Source of the DNA: Mesorhizobium sp. LSHC420B00 | GTDB taxonomy: Bacteria > Pseudomonadota > Alphaproteobacteria > Rhizobiales > Rhizobiaceae | Direction of reading: 5' to 3' | NCBI RefSeq assembly: GCF_000503055.1 | Contig: NZ_AYVY01000001.1 | Coordinates: 359,592-423,591, forward strand | DNA: 64,000 nt | In this document: positions 25,447 through 33,572 of the stretch, piece by piece | How the letters are laid out: each line of letters opens with the position of its first letter | Numbering within the stretch: position 1 is the first letter of the stretch | Program-made: the position numbers and the translations under genes | Notes under the pieces: model-generated | Database searches by the model: none | What the model saw: only the letters and a program-made list of their open reading frames with translations | What the model was told of the DNA's origin: nothing

Positions 25447-26459
25447 CTCTGGTCCCCTCCAGCCGAATGGGCGCCGACATGCGACAGGATTTCGCCGAGA
25501 TCCGGCGCCGGTGAGTCCAGCACCTCCATTGTCGCCCGCTCCACGGCATCGCTTATGTCGGCCTTAAGCTGGTCGAGACCGCCCGGCGCCAATATTTTTT
25601 CGCCGGCCAGCCGCTCTGCCAGGATGTCGATAGGGTCACGCTTCAGCCAGGCATCGAGCTCGCCGGCCGGCCGATAGGTCGCCGGGTCCGAACGTGAATG
25701 GCCGGAATAGCGATAGGTCTTCATTTCGATCAGTGTCGGCCCTCCGCCGCGGCGGGCGCGGGCGACGGCGGTCGCCATCGCCTCCGCCACCTTGTCGACA
25801 TCCTGCCCGTCGGCGACGACGCCCGGCATGTTGTAGCTCGCGGCACGTATGGCGATGTCCTCGACCGGCGTCGACAGCTGGATACGGGTGTATTCGCCGT
25901 AGAGATTGTTCTCGCAGACGAAGACCACCGGCAGCTTGCGGATCGCCGCGAAATTGAGCGACTCGTGGAAGGCGCCGATATTGGCCGAGCCGTCGCCGAA
26001 AATGGATACGGCGATGCGGTCCTTGCCGCGGGCGCGAGCCGCCATCGCCGCGCCGCAGGCGATCGGCAGGCCGGCGCCGACGATGGCGGCGGTCGGCAGC
26101 AGCCCGACCTCCGGCTCGACCAGATGCATGGAACCGCCGAGGCCACCGGCGCAACCGATGACGCGGCCGCAGATCTCGCCGATGACCGCCGTTGGCGACA
26201 CGCCGAGCGCCAATGCATGGCCATGGCCGCGATAGGTGCAGGTGACGATGTCGTCGGGATCGATCGAGCGCGCGATGCCGACCGAGACGGCCTCCTGTCC
26301 GCTGGCAAGATGCGTGCTGCCGCGGACGTGCCCTTCGGCGAAGAGTTTCTGGATGCGCTCCTCGACCGCGCGAATCTCGACCATGCGCGTGAGCTGCTCC
26401 AGCCTGTTCTTCAAGGCCTCGCGCCGCACGATCGGCACATTCGAATTGGAGAGCGTCAT
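25425..26459 (-). CDS. 2-Oxo-acid dehydrogenase E1 component, alpha subunit (TPP-dependent)
   Basis: A 344-residue subunit of a thiamine-diphosphate dehydrogenase that decarboxylates a 2-oxo acid and transfers the acyl group to a lipoyl arm. The TPP motif runs from GDG (155-157) to NN (184-185) in FGDGSANIG and FVCENN; TYRGHGHALALGV and GGSMHL are further E1 alpha marks. It is nearest the acetoin/pyruvate dehydrogenase type by eye. The ATG at 26459 has GGAGGA six bases upstream and overlaps the E1 beta stop in an ATGA; a GTG at 26477 is less likely. No E2 or E3 gene is in the island, only a free lipoyl domain at 31629. Confidence 0.93.
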   Translation of the reverse strand: MTLSNSNVPIVRREALKNRLEQLTRMVEIRAVEERIQKLFAEGHVRGSTHLASGQEAVSVGIARSIDPDDIVTCTYRGHGHALALGVSPTAVIGEICGRVIGCAGGLGGSMHLVEPEVGLLPTAAIVGAGLPIACGAAMAARARGKDRIAVSIFGDGSANIGAFHESLNFAAIRKLPVVFVCENNLYGEYTRIQLSTPVEDIAIRAASYNMPGVVADGQDVDKVAEAMATAVARARRGGGPTLIEMKTYRYSGHSRSDPATYRPAGELDAWLKRDPIDILAERLAGEKILAPGGLDQLKADISDAVERATMEVLDSPAPDLGEILSHVGAHSAGGDQRWNFWSK

Positions 26460-27463
26460 GCTGCGTTCCTCCACCACGGAAGGGGTGGCTTGTTGGTCGA
26501 GACAAGCGTTGCGATCTGTTCGGCCACATAGGCCGGGCTCGGCAGGAAACGGGCTTCGAGCGCGCCGCTATAAGGTACGGGCGCTTCGGGAAGCGTGATA
26601 CGATGCGGCGGCGCCTTCAGCCGGCCGAACGCTTCGATGGCGATCGACGAGACGACATCGCCGCCCCAGCCGCTGCCGGCCGGCGCCTCTTCGAGCGTCA
26701 CCAGGCGGCCTGTGCGCACAACCGATTCGGCAACGGTCCGGCGGTCCCATGGCCACAGCGTCAGAAGGTCGACGACCTCGATATTGGCGTGGCTGGTTTC
26801 CGCTGCCGCGAGCGCCACCCGCCGCATCGCGCCGCAGGTGACGAGCGTCACGTCGCTGCCGGGCCGCGCGATCTCGGCTTGGCCGAGCGGAATGCGGTAG
26901 TTGCGGTCGAATTCGTATTCCTCGCGCTCGGCGTAAAGCACGCGCGGTTCGAGCACCACCACCGGATCCGGATCTTCGATCGCCGACCGCAGCAGGCCAT
27001 AGGTCGTGCGCGCATTGCTGGTCACCGCGACCTTGAGGCCGGGCGTGCCGCGGAACCAGTGGTCGAGCATCTGCGAATGCTGGCAGCCAAACCCCTGGCC
27101 GGCGCCGGCTGACGCGCGCACGACGAGCGGCGTCGTCAGCCGGCCGCGCGACAGATAGCGCATCGTTGCCGCCTGCGTCGTCAACTGGTCGAGCGCGACG
27201 CCGATGAATTCGATGAACATCATCTCGACCACCGGCTTCAGGCCGCAGACGGCAGCACCGACCGCGGCACCCATGAACGCCATTTCCGAAATCGGTGTGT
27301 CGATCACCCGTTCGGGGCCATGCGTGGCAAGCAGCCCCTCGGTCACCTTGAACGGACCCCCGGCGGCGGCGATGTCTTCACCCATGACGATGACGCTGGG
27401 GTCATCCGTCATCGCGTCGTCAAGTGCCCGCAGAACCGCTTGCCGTATCCAGATCTTAGCCAA
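26456..27463 (-). CDS. 2-Oxo-acid dehydrogenase E1 component, beta subunit
   Basis: A 335-residue transketolase-like beta subunit, partner of the E1 alpha encoded next to it. Conserved blocks are VIVMGEDIAAAGGPFKVTEG near residue 24, DTPISEMAFMGAAVGAAVCG near 55, and the C-terminal TLEEAPAGSGWGGDV. The start is TTG at 27463 with GGGAGG eight bases upstream. It opens a run of overlapping genes (E1 beta, E1 alpha, CatC-like, MaoC, CoA-transferase). Together with E1 alpha it should form a heterotetramer acting on a 2-oxo acid made by the enolase-superfamily dehydratase of the island, which is inference. Confidence 0.93.
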   Translation of the reverse strand: MAKIWIRQAVLRALDDAMTDDPSVIVMGEDIAAAGGPFKVTEGLLATHGPERVIDTPISEMAFMGAAVGAAVCGLKPVVEMMFIEFIGVALDQLTTQAATMRYLSRGRLTTPLVVRASAGAGQGFGCQHSQMLDHWFRGTPGLKVAVTSNARTTYGLLRSAIEDPDPVVVLEPRVLYAEREEYEFDRNYRIPLGQAEIARPGSDVTLVTCGAMRRVALAAAETSHANIEVVDLLTLWPWDRRTVAESVVRTGRLVTLEEAPAGSGWGGDVVSSIAIEAFGRLKAPPHRITLPEAPVPYSGALEARFLPSPAYVAEQIATLVSTNKPPLPWWRNAA

Positions 27464-27558
27464 GGTTCAGACCTCCCAATGCACTGCCCGGATCGTCGAT
27501 AGCGTCGGCGAAATTATCGCAGCGGAAGAAATTTGGAACGTTTTTATCGGCACTGGCG

Positions 27559-28032
27559 TCATTCCGGTTTGTAGCTGCCGAAGGCTTGGGCACTTTCGAT
27601 GAGCTCGACGCGGAAGCCGTCCGGGTCGATCATGTAAACCGCCTTGCCGCCCTTGTTCGGCCCGATCGTCGGTGTCACCGGCGGCGACACGGATTTGACG
27701 CCCATCGCCGTCAGTTTTTCGTAGAACGACATGAGGTCATCGACGTTGAAGGCGATGTGGCCATTGCCGACATTGCCGTTATGCATGTCGACGGGAATCT
27801 GCTCGACATTGCGGTATTCCAGAAGCTCGAGGCAGACGTCGGTACCGGGCAGGCGCAGGATGGCGCTGTGCAGGTCGACTTCCGGATAGCCGACCAATTC
27901 GCCGATATAGGGCGCACGCGGGTTCCATTGGAACGCCAGCTCGAATCCGAGCACGTCGCGATAGAACGCGATCGAGCGGTCGAGCGACCGCACGGTGAAG
28001 CCGGTGTGATGGGCTTTCGTGATCCTGGCCAT
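27559..28032 (-). CDS. VOC-family (glyoxalase/bleomycin resistance-fold) enzyme
   Basis: A 157-residue metalloenzyme-type protein with two beta-alpha-beta-beta-beta modules. The first begins KAHHTGFTVRSLDRSIAFYR with a metal-binding histidine, the second NGHIAFNVDDLMSFYEKL; the end KAVYMIDPDGFRVELIE supplies the last glutamate ligand. Members include glyoxalase I, methylmalonyl-CoA epimerase and ring-cleavage dioxygenases. In this cluster an epimerase or isomerase acting on a CoA ester or keto sugar acid is plausible. ATG at 28032, 19 bases after the upstream SDR gene. About 95 bases separate it from the E1 beta gene, so these may be one operon. Confidence 0.85.
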   Translation of the reverse strand: MARITKAHHTGFTVRSLDRSIAFYRDVLGFELAFQWNPRAPYIGELVGYPEVDLHSAILRLPGTDVCLELLEYRNVEQIPVDMHNGNVGNGHIAFNVDDLMSFYEKLTAMGVKSVSPPVTPTIGPNKGGKAVYMIDPDGFRVELIESAQAFGSYKPE

Positions 28033-28051
28033 TCCGTCTGCGCTCCTTTGG

Positions 28052-28849
28052 TCAGGCGTTCAGATAGCCGTCGTCGCACATGACGACATGGCCGGTGACC
28101 AGTTCCGAGGCGTCGCTGGCGAGGAACACCGCCGTGCCGATCAGTTCGCGCGGCAAGCCGAGTCGCGGCCGCGGCATGCGCGCCTTGATGAAATCGGCGG
28201 TGATCGAGCTTGTCGCTCCCGCCGCCCTGGTCAGCGGCGATTCCATCAGTGTCGGCCCGATGCCGTTGACCCTGACGCCGCGGTCGCGCCACTCGAGCGC
28301 CAGTGCGCGGGTGACCTGCAGGACGCCGCCCTTCGACGCGAGATAGGCGCTCGCCCAGGGATAGGCTTTGAACGAGCCGATCGAGGCGATGTTGATGATC
28401 GAGCCCTTGTTCTGGCCGAGCATCACTCCGCCAAAGGCCTGGCAGCAGAAATACGTGCCCTTCAGGTTGAGGTCGAGGATGAAGTTGAATTTGTCCTCGG
28501 GGAACTCCTCGGCCGGGCTGCGGAAGGCCGAGCCGGCGCTGTTGACCAGTATGTCGATATGGCCGTGACCGCGCTTGACCGCCTCGGCCAAGGCGAAGCA
28601 CTGGTCGCGCTTGGTGACATCGAGGCTGGCGACCTCGGCTTTGCCACCCTGTTCGGCGATCGTTGCGCGCGTCGCTTCGGCGCCGGCCATGTTGATGTCG
28701 GCAACGATGACGGTGACGCCCAATTGCGCGTAGCCGATCGCGATCGCGGCACCCAGCCCGCTGCCGCCGCCGGTCACGACGGCGACGCGGCCGGAGAGGT
28801 CGAAGAGGCCCGCTGCATAATTGGCGGGAACGGTCTGGTCGTCGGTCAT
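28052..28849 (-). CDS. Short-chain dehydrogenase/reductase
   Basis: A 265-residue SDR. The cofactor motif TGGGSGLGAA is near residue 26, NSAG near 105, catalytic IASIGS near 155 and YLASK near 170. Start ATG 28849, 39 bases after the stop of the enolase-superfamily gene. In non-phosphorylating deoxysugar-acid routes an SDR oxidises the 2-keto-3-deoxy acid made by such a dehydratase, so this protein is the best candidate for the step after dehydration. That role is inferred from order only. Confidence 0.9.
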   Translation of the reverse strand: MTDDQTVPANYAAGLFDLSGRVAVVTGGGSGLGAAIAIGYAQLGVTVIVADINMAGAEATRATIAEQGGKAEVASLDVTKRDQCFALAEAVKRGHGHIDILVNSAGSAFRSPAEEFPEDKFNFILDLNLKGTYFCCQAFGGVMLGQNKGSIINIASIGSFKAYPWASAYLASKGGVLQVTRALALEWRDRGVRVNGIGPTLMESPLTRAAGATSSITADFIKARMPRPRLGLPRELIGTAVFLASDASELVTGHVVMCDDGYLNA

Positions 28850-28888
28850 CGCTATGCCCGTGTCTAGGCCGCTCCGCGGCGGCTTTGG

Positions 28889-30022
28889 TCAGTCGAGAAT
28901 GTGGTCGGGATCCTGGTGCGGTTGGCTCAGCGCCCATTCCCGGTTGATCATGTCGCCGAAGCCGGGTTTGGCAGGAAGCGGCTTCATCAGCCCGCCCTTG
29001 ATGATTTCCGGTTGCACCAGGCTGTCCGCATAGGGGTCGACGCCGCTCCACGGCACGCCCCATTCGACCGGCTTGTCGGAAAAGCCCCAGGCGCTGAACA
29101 CCTGGCTGTGCACATGCGCGAACATGTGCGGACCGAAATCGACGCCCGCGGCAAGGCACTCGTCGATGATGGCGCGGCCGCCGGTAATCCCACCCATGCA
29201 GGTCAGGTCGACGCGCACGCGGTCGACGGAGCCGGCCATGATCAGCGCTTCGGGATAGTAAGAGCCGCCCTGTTCGTCGCCTTGCCAGATCGGCATCGGC
29301 ACGCGTTTGCGCAGCTCGGCGAGCTTCCTGGCGTTTCCCGGCGGGAAGATGTCTTCGATGCAGCCCATATTGAGATCGGCGAGGCGGTTGGCATAGGCGG
29401 CAGCCGCGTCGACGTCCGAGAACATCCAGACCAGATCGGTGCCGAGCCAGGCGTCCGGCGCGTTCCTGCGCGCGGCGCGCAGCCGCGCTTCGGATTCATC
29501 CAGCGTGACGCCCATTGGCGCCTTGAACCGGCGCCAGCCCGCGGCATAGAGCCCTTTCACCTGGTCGCCGATCTGCTGCGGGTTCATCAGCGCCGGCGGG
29601 TAGCCGACGATCGCGGTTGCCGGCATTGGCGCGGTTGTTCCGCCGAGGAACTCGGCGATCGACTTGTCGGCTATCTTTGCTGCCGCGTCCCATGCGGCGA
29701 GGTCGACCTGCGACAGCGCGCGCAAGCCGACACCGGCGCTGTGCGAACCGTAGCTGCGCCCCTTGGCTGTCTTGAAGGTCTTCACGCGGTCGCCAACGTC
29801 GGTACCGATATAAACTGGGGCGATGCTCTTGCGGATCTGCTCGGCGCAGGCGCCATCCCGCGTCAGCGTGAACGACCAGCCCTCATGGCCGGACTGCGTG
29901 CGCAGCCGCACGACCACGAATTCCCTTTGCTTCATCACCCAGTCGCCAAAGATCACCGGCGCCGGCAATTGGCCCTGTATGGCGGCGACGCTGATATCGA
30001 CGATAGTTGAAGGACCAGGCAT
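28889..30022 (-). CDS. Mandelate racemase/enolase-superfamily protein, probable sugar-acid dehydratase
   Basis: A 377-residue enolase-superfamily enzyme of the mandelate racemase subgroup. Active-site candidates are K167 (FKAPMG, a lone lysine followed by A-P rather than KxK or KxH), metal ligands D196 (GTDLVW), E223 (CIEDIF) and D249/E250 (QGDEQGG), and the aspartate-histidine pair D272 (VDLTCMGG) and H299 (GPHMFAH). That pattern fits acid-sugar dehydratases, which convert an aldonate to a 2-keto-3-deoxy acid. The ATG at 30022 has GGGAGGGG upstream. First gene of the leftward catabolic run; its promoter holds the second LacI operator pair, shared with the divergent ATPase gene. Confidence 0.85.
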   Translation of the reverse strand: MPGPSTIVDISVAAIQGQLPAPVIFGDWVMKQREFVVVRLRTQSGHEGWSFTLTRDGACAEQIRKSIAPVYIGTDVGDRVKTFKTAKGRSYGSHSAGVGLRALSQVDLAAWDAAAKIADKSIAEFLGGTTAPMPATAIVGYPPALMNPQQIGDQVKGLYAAGWRRFKAPMGVTLDESEARLRAARRNAPDAWLGTDLVWMFSDVDAAAAYANRLADLNMGCIEDIFPPGNARKLAELRKRVPMPIWQGDEQGGSYYPEALIMAGSVDRVRVDLTCMGGITGGRAIIDECLAAGVDFGPHMFAHVHSQVFSAWGFSDKPVEWGVPWSGVDPYADSLVQPEIIKGGLMKPLPAKPGFGDMINREWALSQPHQDPDHILD

Positions 30023-30092
30023 TCCATCCCCTCCCAAGGACCCCGGCCGACCCGGGAAAGCGGAGCAACCATAGCCCCGCGAGGCGGTTTGG

Positions 30093-30126
30093 TCAACCGA
30101 TTGATCTGGTCTGGTCAAACGATTGA
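30093..30126. promoter_or_regulatory. Second pair of LacI-type operators, identical in form to those at 20.8 kb
   Basis: TCAACCGATTGA (30093-30104) and TCAAACGATTGA (30115-30126) start 22 bases apart and match the TCAANCGATTG motif of 20786-20824. They lie between the divergent dehydratase and ABC-ATPase genes. Four copies in two divergent promoters of one gene island are strong evidence for a common regulator. Confidence 0.82.
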
Positions 30127-30268
30127 CATAGATTCTCGAATTGCCTAGTCTCGCGCCACAATTTCTGGTGCGGGACCGCTTTTGTCGGCAGTCGCCAACG
30201 GTGCGAAATGCGCTCCTGCATCGCCCGCGCCTGGCTGCTTGCAGGCCGTTGCGCAGGGAAGGGTGTTG

Positions 30269-31456
30269 ATGGGATCGATCAGCCTGCAGAAGGTCGGCAA
30301 GCTCTATGGCGCCGTTTCGGCGGTCCATGGCGTCGACCTTGAGGTCGAGGACGGCGAGTTCGTCGTCTTCGTCGGCCCGTCCGGCTGCGGCAAGTCGACA
30401 TTGTTGCGCATGATCGCTGGGCTGGAATCCATCACCACCGGCAAGATCAGCATCAATGGCAAGGTGATGAACGAGGTGTCGCCGCGCGATCGCGACATTG
30501 CCATGGTCTTCCAGAACTATGCGCTCTATCCGCAAATGACGGTGCGCGAGAACATCGCCTTCGCGCTGCAGTTGCGTAAATTTGCCAAGGCCGAGATCGA
30601 CCGCCGCGTCAGCGAAGCGGCGCGAATTCTCGACCTCGCCGATCTGCTTGACCGTAAGCCGCGCGAGCTCTCCGGCGGCCAGCGGCAGCGTGTCGCCATG
30701 GGCCGCGCCATTGTGCGCGATCCGGAGGCCTTTTTGCTCGACGAGCCGCTCTCCAATCTTGACGCGAAATTGCGCGTCCAGCTACGCGCCGAGCTCAGCC
30801 GCCTGCATGTGCGGCTCGGCGTCACCACAATCCATGTCACCCACGACCAGGTCGAAGCGATGACGCTCGGCAGCCGCGTCGCCGTCTTTTCGCGCGGCGC
30901 GCTGCAGCAGTACGACACGCCGCACGCGCTCTATCACGCGCCGTCCAACATTTTCGTTGCCGGTTTCATCGGCAGCCCGGCGATGAATTTCCTTGAGGCA
31001 ACTGTAGTCGATGCCGGGCGCGGCAAGATGGTCGTGTCCATCGGCGACGGTCGGCTGGTTGTGACACCGAAGTCGGATGCCCACGACCTCCCGGCCGGCA
31101 GAACATTGCTGGTCGGCCTCCGGCCGGAGCACCTGTCATGGCGGCCTGCAGGCGAAGCTTCGGCCAGCGGGGGGGCAGCAAGGTGTCTGGCCGGCCGTGT
31201 CGAGCTGGTCGAACAGCTCGAACCTGAATCCTTCATCGCGGTGGCTCCAGCCAATCCCCAGGTCGTCATCCGCACCGCTGATGATTATTCGATCGGCACT
31301 CCCGCCGATCCGGCCGAGCTGGTGCGCCGGGATGCCCGCCTGATCGTGCTTCGCGTCAGCGCCGACAAGGTGCCGCGCCGCGACACGATGCTGGAACTCG
31401 TCATCGATGGTAGCCGCGCGCATCTCTTCGACGGCACCACGGGCAAGGCGCTGTGA
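30269..31456 (+). CDS. Sugar ABC transporter ATPase, MalK/UgpC type
   Basis: A 395-residue ATPase of the CUT1 class. Walker A is GPSGCGKSTLLRMIAG, the signature LSGGQRQRVAMGRAIVRDP and Walker B FLLDEPLSNLDAKLR; the last 130 residues form the MalK-type OB regulatory domain (LLVGLRPEHLSW). The ATG at 30269 was chosen at the domain start with GGGAAGGG upstream. No permease is adjacent, but the ATPase-less transporter at 17.5-20.7 kb shares its operator pair, so this is most likely its missing ATPase. First gene of a rightward unit with the lipoyl, MaoC and CoA-transferase genes. Confidence 0.94.
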   Translation: MGSISLQKVGKLYGAVSAVHGVDLEVEDGEFVVFVGPSGCGKSTLLRMIAGLESITTGKISINGKVMNEVSPRDRDIAMVFQNYALYPQMTVRENIAFALQLRKFAKAEIDRRVSEAARILDLADLLDRKPRELSGGQRQRVAMGRAIVRDPEAFLLDEPLSNLDAKLRVQLRAELSRLHVRLGVTTIHVTHDQVEAMTLGSRVAVFSRGALQQYDTPHALYHAPSNIFVAGFIGSPAMNFLEATVVDAGRGKMVVSIGDGRLVVTPKSDAHDLPAGRTLLVGLRPEHLSWRPAGEASASGGAARCLAGRVELVEQLEPESFIAVAPANPQVVIRTADDYSIGTPADPAELVRRDARLIVLRVSADKVPRRDTMLELVIDGSRAHLFDGTTGKAL

Positions 31457-31628
31457 TGAGAACGCGTGCCGCCTCGAATTTCACCGAAGTCTTTGCGCTC
31501 GATCTTGGCGGGGGTCTTGTCGTCTGGCAACGAAGAAGTGGGTGTTTTCAAGCGCCCATCCGCCGCGAAGCCTGGCTGCCAGCCGGCGGACTTCCTTCAA
31601 CCCTCGCCTTGCAGACGGAGAACTGACG

Positions 31629-31865
31629 ATGCGTTCCACACTCAAGATGCCCAAGGTCGGCGATGCCGTCGATGAAGTCGTCATCAGCGAAATCCAGGCC
31701 AGCATCGGTGCCAAGATCACCGAGGGGCAAACCCTGTTCACGGTGGAGACCGACAAAACCCAGGTCGAGGTTCCCGCACCCTTCGCCGGAACCGTCATCG
31801 AGATATTGATCGCTGTCGGCGATGACGTGAGGACCGGCGCCCCGACCCTGGTGCTCGAGGTCTGA
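31629..31865 (+). CDS. Free-standing lipoyl (biotinyl/lipoyl-attachment) domain protein
   Basis: A 78-residue protein consisting only of a lipoyl domain: MPKVGDAVDEVVISE at the start, the modification loop VETDKTQVEVPAP with K43 as the lysine to be lipoylated, and a closing glycine turn AVGDDVRTGAP. E2 proteins carry such domains fused to a catalytic acyltransferase; here the catalytic part is absent and the gene ends normally. ATG 31629 with GGAGA upstream. One base separates it from the MaoC gene. It is the likely acyl acceptor of the E1 enzyme in the same island. A biotin carrier is unlikely because the AMKM-type motif is missing. Confidence 0.88.
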   Translation: MRSTLKMPKVGDAVDEVVISEIQASIGAKITEGQTLFTVETDKTQVEVPAPFAGTVIEILIAVGDDVRTGAPTLVLEV

Positions 31866-31866
31866 C

Positions 31867-32358
31867 ATGCCGAGGGTTCATTCGGCCCGCGACGAAAGGT
31901 TTGGCTCGTATCTCGACGACTACGAGATCGGCGACGTGTTCAAGCACTGGCCGGGCAAGACCGTTACCGAGGCCGATGACCACCTCTTTTGCCTGCTGAC
32001 CATGGCGGCCAGCCCGCTCCACATCGACCGCCATTTCGCCGAGACCGAAATGGCGCAAGGCCGCAATGTCGTCGTCGGCACCTATGTCTACTCGCTGCTT
32101 CTCGGCATGAGCGTACCCGACATTTCCGGACGCGCGGTCGCCAATCTCGGCCTTAGCGAGCTGCGCCATCTCGCTCCGTTGTTCCATGGCGATACGCTCT
32201 ATGGCGAGACCGAAATACTGGCGCAGCGTCCATCCGCCTCCAGGCAGGGCGAGGGGGTTTTGACCGTTCGCACGGATGGGTTCAACCAGGACCGGCTCAA
32301 AGTCTGCACATTCACGCGCTCGGTCCTGCTGCCGCTGCGCCCCGGGAAGGACGCGTGA
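31867..32358 (+). CDS. MaoC-type hot-dog dehydratase/hydratase
   Basis: A 163-residue single hot-dog protein of the MaoC group. The block HWPGKTVTEADDHLFCLLTM leads into AASPLHID at residues 47-54. In R-specific enoyl-CoA hydratases the equivalent is D-x-N-P-L-H; here the aspartate position is A47 and the asparagine is S49, while H52 is kept. Related mesaconyl- and itaconyl-CoA hydratases also vary here, so activity is possible but the chemistry may differ. The ATG lies one base after the lipoyl gene, and the stop overlaps the CoA-transferase start. Likely acts on an acyl-CoA of the island. Confidence 0.82.
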   Translation: MPRVHSARDERFGSYLDDYEIGDVFKHWPGKTVTEADDHLFCLLTMAASPLHIDRHFAETEMAQGRNVVVGTYVYSLLLGMSVPDISGRAVANLGLSELRHLAPLFHGDTLYGETEILAQRPSASRQGEGVLTVRTDGFNQDRLKVCTFTRSVLLPLRPGKDA

Positions 32359-33566
32359 TGGACAAGCCGGCTCCGCCAGCGACCAAGACCGTGCCGAAGG
32401 CCGAAGCGTCGGGGCCGCTCGAGGGCGTCCGCGTCATCGAGCTGGCCACCGTCGTAGCCGGGCCGGGTGCCGGCCGTTATCTTGCTGATTTCGGCGCGGA
32501 GGTCATCAAGGTCGAGGGGCCGGGTGGCGACCCGACCCGCCGCATGGGGTGGACCGGTCCGGGGGAAACGGATTCCTATTTCTGGAAACTGGTCAACCGC
32601 AACAAGCAGGTCATTGCGCTCGACCTCAAGACCGATACCGGCAAGGAAAATCTCTGGTCGCTGCTGCTCGACGCCAACGTACTGATCGAGAACATGCGGC
32701 CGGGCAAGCTCGAGGCGCTGGGTTTTGCGCCGGACGAACTGCTGCGCCGCAATCCCAGGCTGGTGATCCTGCGCATCACCGGTTTCGGCCAGGATGGTCC
32801 CTATGCCATGCATCCGGGCTTCGCCACGATTGCCGAGGCGATGAGTGGGTTTTCCGGGCTCCTCGGCGAGGCCGGGGGCCCGCCGCTTCTGCCGCCGATC
32901 GCCATGACCGACGAAGTCACCGCCCTTGTCGGCGCCTTTGCGGCACTGGCGGCGCTGCGTCATGCCGAGCGGACAGGCGAAGGCCAGACAGTCGACGTCA
33001 ATCTGCTCAACTCGATGTTCCAGATCATGGGGCCGTTACCGTCCGCCTATGCCCATCTCGGCTATCTGCAGCCGCGGCTCGGCTCCGGCATCCCCTACAC
33101 CGTCCCGCGCGGCACCTATCGCTGCGCCGATGGCGTGTGGGTGGCGATTTCGAGCTCGTCCGATTCAGTCGCCCGCCGCGTCCTGGCCTTGATCGGTCAC
33201 GGTGACGATCCCCGCTTTGCCGGCTTCCAGGCCCGCAGCCAGAACCGCGAGGCATTGGAGGCCTATGTCGCCGCCTGGGTCGCCGGCCGGCCATCCGAGG
33301 AGGTGCTGCGCGAGTTCCGCCGCGTCGATGCGGCAATCGCCAAGGTCCTTGACATGAAGGACATCTTTGACGACGAGCATTTCCGCGCCCGCGGTATGAT
33401 CGCCGAAGTGGACGGCGTGGTGATGCAGAATGTCGTTGCCGGCATGTCGAAGACACCCGGCCGCCTGCGTCATCAGGGCCGTCCGTTCGACGCCGATACC
33501 GAGGCGGTGCTCGCCCGCTTCGCTGGGGGTCGGGGAGCCGCAAAGAAGCCGACGCAGAAGACCTGA
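32358..33566 (+). CDS. Class III CoA-transferase, CaiB/BaiF family
   Basis: A 402-residue CoA-transferase. The N-terminal fold starts LEGVRVIELATVVAGPGAGR, then FGAEVIKVEGPGGDPTR, and the catalytic aspartate is probably D185 (IAMTDEVTALVG). The family includes formyl-CoA, succinyl-CoA:mesaconate and succinyl-CoA:citramalate transferases. Start ATG 32358 overlaps the MaoC stop (TGATG); a GTG one codon upstream is possible. It is unlike the Mct-type CoA-transferase at 22.9 kb in sequence, so the island has two different CoA-transferases. Last intact gene of the rightward unit. Confidence 0.92.
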   Translation: MDKPAPPATKTVPKAEASGPLEGVRVIELATVVAGPGAGRYLADFGAEVIKVEGPGGDPTRRMGWTGPGETDSYFWKLVNRNKQVIALDLKTDTGKENLWSLLLDANVLIENMRPGKLEALGFAPDELLRRNPRLVILRITGFGQDGPYAMHPGFATIAEAMSGFSGLLGEAGGPPLLPPIAMTDEVTALVGAFAALAALRHAERTGEGQTVDVNLLNSMFQIMGPLPSAYAHLGYLQPRLGSGIPYTVPRGTYRCADGVWVAISSSSDSVARRVLALIGHGDDPRFAGFQARSQNREALEAYVAAWVAGRPSEEVLREFRRVDAAIAKVLDMKDIFDDEHFRARGMIAEVDGVVMQNVVAGMSKTPGRLRHQGRPFDADTEAVLARFAGGRGAAKKPTQKT

Positions 33567-33572
33567 ACCACT

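Noticed and set aside
31457..31628. Possible extra gene between the ABC ATPase and the lipoyl protein
   Set aside because: Frames here are short, lack a ribosome site and show no recognisable family; it is treated as a spacer.
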